Source of the DNA: Candidatus Delongbacteria bacterium
GTDB lineage: Bacteria > CAIWAD01
Reading direction: 5' to 3'
Length of the DNA: 26,461 bases
Assembly (NCBI GenBank): GCA_020634015.1
Contig: JACKCN010000012.1
Coordinates: 1-26,461 of the forward strand
The translations under genes were made by a program, and so were the position numbers. Below, one piece after another: positions 22,906 through 26,461 of this stretch; position 1 is the stretch's first letter; each line of letters starts with the position of its first letter. Under the pieces are notes generated by a model. It was not told the DNA's origin. It saw nothing but the letters and a program-made list of their open reading frames with translations, and ran no database searches.

Positions 22906-25650
22906 ATGCATCGTGCCACCATCCTTGGTTTCCTCTGGCTGCTGGCCCTGACTTCCCGGGGTCTTGCCATCGCCCTGGGCGACTGCACGGGACATTCCCC
23001 TCTACCCGGCGGGATCGTGCTCGAGACCGCAGAGGGCAGTCTGCGCATTCTGGTGTTCCGTGATGACATCCTGCGACTGGACCTGCTGCCCCCCGGCACC
23101 AGCGAAATGGATTCCACGGCAATGATCATCCAGTCGCCCGCCGGGGGCGAACCACTGGTCCTGCTGGACGATGGCGAAACCCTGAGTCTGCCCGGCATTC
23201 AGCCCGCCCTCCGTTTCAGCAAGTACCCCCTGCGCATGAGAGCCGCTCTTCCGGGTGGCGGTGAACTGCGGGAACCGGAGGAAGGAGGCTGGCTGCGTGA
23301 GGGGAGCACGCGCGAACTGCGTCTGGAACTGGAACCCGGCTGGCACTTCGGTGGCACGGGGGAACGCGGTGTGGGGCCCGATCTGGCAGGCCTGTCATTC
23401 GGAATGCGCAACACGCAGGTCGGGGGCTACGGGGGTCCGCTGTCCGAAATGAACATCAATGTGCCGGTGCTCGTATCCTCCGCGGGCTTTGGACTGCTGG
23501 TCGATTCCAGCTGGCCCGGACACATCGATCTGGGCTCCGGAGGCAGCGGTCAGCTGTCCTGGACCCTGCCCGGCGGAGACTTGTCGGTGTTCCTGTTCCG
23601 GGCTGACGATCTGGCGGATCTGGTCGAGCAGCACACCTGGCTCAGCGGCCGCCCACCGCTTCCCCCACGCTGGTCTCTGGGCTACCTGCAGTCGAAGTAT
23701 GGCTATCGCACACAGCAACAGGCGCTGGATCTGGTCAGCGGCTTCCGCGAGCGCGGCCTGCCCCTGGACGGATTGGTGCTGGATCTGTACTGGTTCGAAC
23801 GCATGGGCGACATCGACTGGAATCCCGCAGCATTCCCAGATCCTGCCGGGATGCTGGGCGACCTGCTGTCTCAGGGCGTGCATACGCTGCTGATCACCGA
23901 GCCCTATGTGACCGAAGGCTCCCGCCTGTTCACTCCTTTGCTCACGGAACACCCCGAGTTTCTTGCCCATGACCAGAACCTGTCGCCCTGGCGCATTCCG
24001 GATTGGTGGTCCTGCGGGTGTGATGCACTGCTGCTGGATTTCAGTCTGCCCGCCGCGGGAAACTGGTGGTGGCAGCAGCATCTGCCGCTCTTCGAGCTTC
24101 CAGTGGCCGGTCTCTGGACCGATCTGGGCGAGCCCGAGCGCCATCCCGGCGGGATGCTGCATGCCGGGGGGTCCGCGGACGAAGTTCACAATGTCTACAA
24201 CCTGTTGTGGACAGGATCTCTGGCCGAGGGCTTCGCCGCGGCTCGTCCCAACCAGCGCTTCCTCAGCCTCAGTCGGTCGGGAACCGCGGGCAGCCAGCGC
24301 TACGGCACCTTCACCTGGAGCGGGGACGTGTCACGCAGCTGGGGCGGCCTGCAGGCCCAGATACCCATCCTGCTGAACATGGGCCTGTCCGGATTTCCCT
24401 GGCACGGCAGCGATCTGGGCGGCTTCTGCTGTGGTCCCGCGGACGGAGAGCTCTACCTGCGCTGGTTGCAGGCGGGCAGCCTGTCTCCCGTGATGCGTGC
24501 CCACGGTGTGGATGACATTCCCACCGAGCCATGGGGCTTCGGCCCGGTGGTGGAAGCCGCGGCCGCGCTGGCCCTGCGTGAGCGCCAGACGCGTCTGCCC
24601 CTGCTCTACTCGCTGGCCTGGCAGGCACATGCCAGTGGAGTACCCGTGGCCCGCCCCCTGACCTTTGCCGATCCAGACTGGGATCCTCTCTGGCAGGTCA
24701 ACGACAGTTGGTTGCTGGGCGAGGATCTGCTGGTGGCTCCCGTGTTGCAGCCCGGAGCCACCAGCCGCGCCGTGATCTTGCCCATGGGTGAGTGGATCGA
24801 CATCGCCACGGGCCAGCGCTACTCCGGGCGGCAGACCGTCGTGTTGCCCGCCCCGCTGGATCGGTTGCCGCAATTGGTGCGCGCCGGGGGAATTCTGCCT
24901 TCCCAGCCCGCCATGGATTGGGCCGACCAGTTCCCGCTGGACACCCTGGGGCTGGATCTCTGGCCGCGCCCCGGGGCCAGCCGCTCCTTCATCCTCCACG
25001 AAGATCAGGGCGAGAACCTGGACTACCTGAGCGGGATCCACTGCCAGACCCTGCTCGAGCTTGAATGGCACTCTCTGCCCGGGGATCTGGCCGAGGTGGA
25101 CCTCTGGATCACACCGGACGGATCCTGGCCGGGCATGCCGCTGCAGCGAATCTGGCGGCCCGTGTACCACGGATTCCCCGATCCTCCGCAGACCGTTCTC
25201 GTGGATGGACAGGAAGCTCAGGAGGCGGCGGGTCCCGAGGAACTGGGAACGCTGGCGGCCGGATGGTGGCACGATGCGCAGGGAGAGCGTGTGCTGGTGC
25301 AGGCCAGCGGATCCTGCCTGGCTGCCCACAGAGTCCAGTTGTCGGGTCTGCCCGCCGAAACGGCAGTGGACCGGGGTGCCGGACCACTGGCCTGGAGGCT
25401 CGCTCCTCCCTGGCCAAATCCCTCCAATGGCCAGGTTGTTCTGTCCTGGCGCATGCCTGTACCCGCAAGCGTGAGTCTGGAACTGTACGACATACAGGGT
25501 CGTCTGACGACCCTGATCACGAAGGAGGAGCAGGCGGCAGGCAGCCACCAGCTCACTCTCGACACCGCACGTCTCCCTTCCGGCGTGTACTTCCTGCGGC
25601 TCACCGGAAACGGCTGGCAGGAAACCCGCAAGTTGACCGTCGTGCGCTGA
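22906..25650 (+). CDS. Secreted GH31 glycosidase with T9SS-type sorting domain
   Basis: A 914-residue exported glycoside hydrolase of family 31 (alpha-glucosidase/alpha-xylosidase group). A signal peptide (1-21, MHRATILGFLWLLALTSRGLA) leads to the N-terminal beta-sandwich. The (beta/alpha)8 barrel starts around 245 (PPRWSLGYLQSKYGYRTQQQ) and carries LVLDLYWFERMGDIDWN. The catalytic nucleophile is D406 (GLWTDLGEPE) and the acid/base D474 (TWSGDVSRSW), followed by the GFPWHGSDLGGF substrate loop. A proximal beta domain follows (about 620-820). Residues 832-914 form a FlgD-like / type A sorting domain (APPWPNPSNG, ELYDIQGRL, LPSGVYFLRLT, a basic end RKLTVVR), as used for type IX secretion and surface attachment. 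The enzyme probably trims alpha-linked oligosaccharides outside the cell. AGGAGG precedes the ATG at 22906; frames extending upstream overlap the VOC gene and are rejected. Confidence 0.93.
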   Translation: MHRATILGFLWLLALTSRGLAIALGDCTGHSPLPGGIVLETAEGSLRILVFRDDILRLDLLPPGTSEMDSTAMIIQSPAGGEPLVLLDDGETLSLPGIQPALRFSKYPLRMRAALPGGGELREPEEGGWLREGSTRELRLELEPGWHFGGTGERGVGPDLAGLSFGMRNTQVGGYGGPLSEMNINVPVLVSSAGFGLLVDSSWPGHIDLGSGGSGQLSWTLPGGDLSVFLFRADDLADLVEQHTWLSGRPPLPPRWSLGYLQSKYGYRTQQQALDLVSGFRERGLPLDGLVLDLYWFERMGDIDWNPAAFPDPAGMLGDLLSQGVHTLLITEPYVTEGSRLFTPLLTEHPEFLAHDQNLSPWRIPDWWSCGCDALLLDFSLPAAGNWWWQQHLPLFELPVAGLWTDLGEPERHPGGMLHAGGSADEVHNVYNLLWTGSLAEGFAAARPNQRFLSLSRSGTAGSQRYGTFTWSGDVSRSWGGLQAQIPILLNMGLSGFPWHGSDLGGFCCGPADGELYLRWLQAGSLSPVMRAHGVDDIPTEPWGFGPVVEAAAALALRERQTRLPLLYSLAWQAHASGVPVARPLTFADPDWDPLWQVNDSWLLGEDLLVAPVLQPGATSRAVILPMGEWIDIATGQRYSGRQTVVLPAPLDRLPQLVRAGGILPSQPAMDWADQFPLDTLGLDLWPRPGASRSFILHEDQGENLDYLSGIHCQTLLELEWHSLPGDLAEVDLWITPDGSWPGMPLQRIWRPVYHGFPDPPQTVLVDGQEAQEAAGPEELGTLAAGWWHDAQGERVLVQASGSCLAAHRVQLSGLPAETAVDRGAGPLAWRLAPPWPNPSNGQVVLSWRMPVPASVSLELYDIQGRLTTLITKEEQAAGSHQLTLDTARLPSGVYFLRLTGNGWQETRKLTVVR

Positions 25651-25692
25651 CCGGACGGACACTTCCCACGGCACACAACGAGAGAGAAGACC

Positions 25693-25722
25693 GGGGCCCC
25701 TCATGGAGACTCCCGGCCCTTT
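25693..25722. terminator. Probable shared terminator of convergent genes
   Basis: GGGCC (25694-25698) and GGCCC (25715-25719) enclose a 16-base loop and are followed by TTT. The position between the convergent GH31 gene and the leftward gene ending at 25751 fits. The stem is short. Confidence 0.45.
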
Positions 25723-25750
25723 CAGTCCGACTCGGCTCAGCCAACCCGGT

Positions 25751-26461
25751 TCAGGGCAGTACGAGCCTGAATCCGCCCATGCCTGCGGTCAATGGCACCA
25801 ACACTGTGTTTTCACCATTGAGTTCAACCACCGGTTCCGTCACCGTGATCCAGGTCGGAAGCAAAGGCTCGTCGGCACGCTGGAGCACGAAGCCCGTGGA
25901 TGGCGCGGGCCAGTGCAGGCGCAGGTGGGACGGATCCAGCACCGCGTCATGGTCGATCTGCAGGATTGGCGCGACCGGCACCCAGCGCTGCACGATCAGG
26001 TTGTCAAAGAAGTACATGGGCGATGATGTGGGGCCCTGGTACGGGCAATCGATGATCGCCACACTGAAGGGTGCCGGCGCGCTCAGGTCCAGCCGGCCTT
26101 CGGCGTATTGCATCTGCTGCCAGTCCCCGCGCGCCCAGACGGTGGTCTGCACCGGATCGCTGGTCGAATTGGCGAAGGTACGCACGCGAATCTGGGTGGT
26201 GATGTCCGTCTCGCCGGCCAGGTCCGCCGTGCAGAAGCTGACCGTCAGGTCCGTCAGCGGCTGGCTGAACTGCAGCTCCATCACATTGTCGTACAGGCTA
26301 CCCGGAAAGCCGAAGTTGCCGGAAAAGACCTGGGGCAGAAATCCGGAGATGTTGTTCTGGATCGACCAGGAACTCATCAGGGTCGAGTAGGAGACCGTCA
26401 GTCCGTTCTGGCTCTGGGTCGCGGGCAACTGCATGCCGGGGCCGACGGCCGGCGAGCCCGT
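25751..26461 (-). CDS. Secreted/surface protein, 3' part (runs off the window)
   Basis: The frame is open to the window edge, so only the last 236 or so residues are seen and the start lies outside. The visible ATG at 26434 is unlikely to be the true start because the frame continues upstream without a stop and there is no ribosome binding site. The visible part is beta-rich with alternating polar and hydrophobic residues (NGLTVSYSTLMSSWSIQNN; YDNVMELQFSQPLTDLTVSFCTADL; TQIRVRTFANSTSDPVQTTVWARG; PMYFFDNLIVQRW). This pattern is usual in extracellular jelly-roll or Ig-like domains that describe a 'figure' of bound ligand. The end (LRLHWPAPSTGFVLQRADEPLLPTWITVTEPV) resembles a fibronectin-III-like unit. 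No sorting domain is seen at its C-terminus. I do not recognise a family. Confidence 0.7.
   Translation of the reverse strand, partial: TGSPAVGPGMQLPATQSQNGLTVSYSTLMSSWSIQNNISGFLPQVFSGNFGFPGSLYDNVMELQFSQPLTDLTVSFCTADLAGETDITTQIRVRTFANSTSDPVQTTVWARGDWQQMQYAEGRLDLSAPAPFSVAIIDCPYQGPTSSPMYFFDNLIVQRWVPVAPILQIDHDAVLDPSHLRLHWPAPSTGFVLQRADEPLLPTWITVTEPVVELNGENTVLVPLTAGMGGFRLVLP

Overview
The window is a high-GC bacterial chromosome segment with dense, short-spaced genes. The secreted GH31 enzyme ends in a FlgD-like / type A type-IX-secretion sorting domain. Together with flagellins and a SUF operon of the SufB-C-D-S-U-T kind, this points to a motile, Gram-negative member of the FCB (Fibrobacterota-Chlorobi-Bacteroidota) neighbourhood or a related candidate phylum. 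The sequence alone does not let me name the phylum.

Layout. Positions 14-1328 hold an IS481-type insertion sequence with complex terminal repeats. Positions 1376-1889 hold a small GIY-YIG nuclease gene bracketed by two inverted, covarying 27-bp palindromes, which looks like a miniature mobile unit. A bidirectional terminator (1951-1976) separates this accessory zone from three leftward genes: a secreted two-domain protein with a poly-threonine linker (2002-2865), a HutH/PAL-family MIO ammonia-lyase with Cys instead of Ser in its cofactor triad (2959-4488), and an ornithine aminotransferase (4595-5839). A palindrome-rich divergent region follows. Then come a 28-codon ORF, a LytS-type sensor kinase and a LytTR response regulator, all translationally coupled (6283-8284), and a YheT-like hydrolase that appears to be expressed from a leaderless mRNA (8510-9514).

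Positions 9618-12387 carry a small unknown gene and two short flagellins, all leftward. A long disordered Arg/Gly-rich protein with an acidic tail (12586-13680, leftward, apparently leaderless) is divergent from the SUF iron-sulfur operon. That operon reads Rrf2/SufR-type regulator, sufB, sufC, sufD, sufS, sufU, sufT-like (13913-20025). Most of its genes overlap or are closely spaced, a palindromic operator candidate lies at its head and a strong intrinsic terminator at its end.

The right end has a free-standing B3/B4 tRNA-binding-domain protein, RmuC, a VOC-family protein overlapping rmuC, the secreted GH31 glycosidase, and the 3' part of a leftward secreted protein that runs off the window.

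How the genes work together: the SUF operon is one complete assembly pathway (SufS/SufU sulfur supply, SufBCD scaffold, SufT maturation, cluster-sensing regulator). The kinase/regulator pair is one two-component system. The lyase and aminotransferase are both amino-acid catabolic genes and probably co-transcribed. No tRNA, rRNA or CRISPR array was seen.
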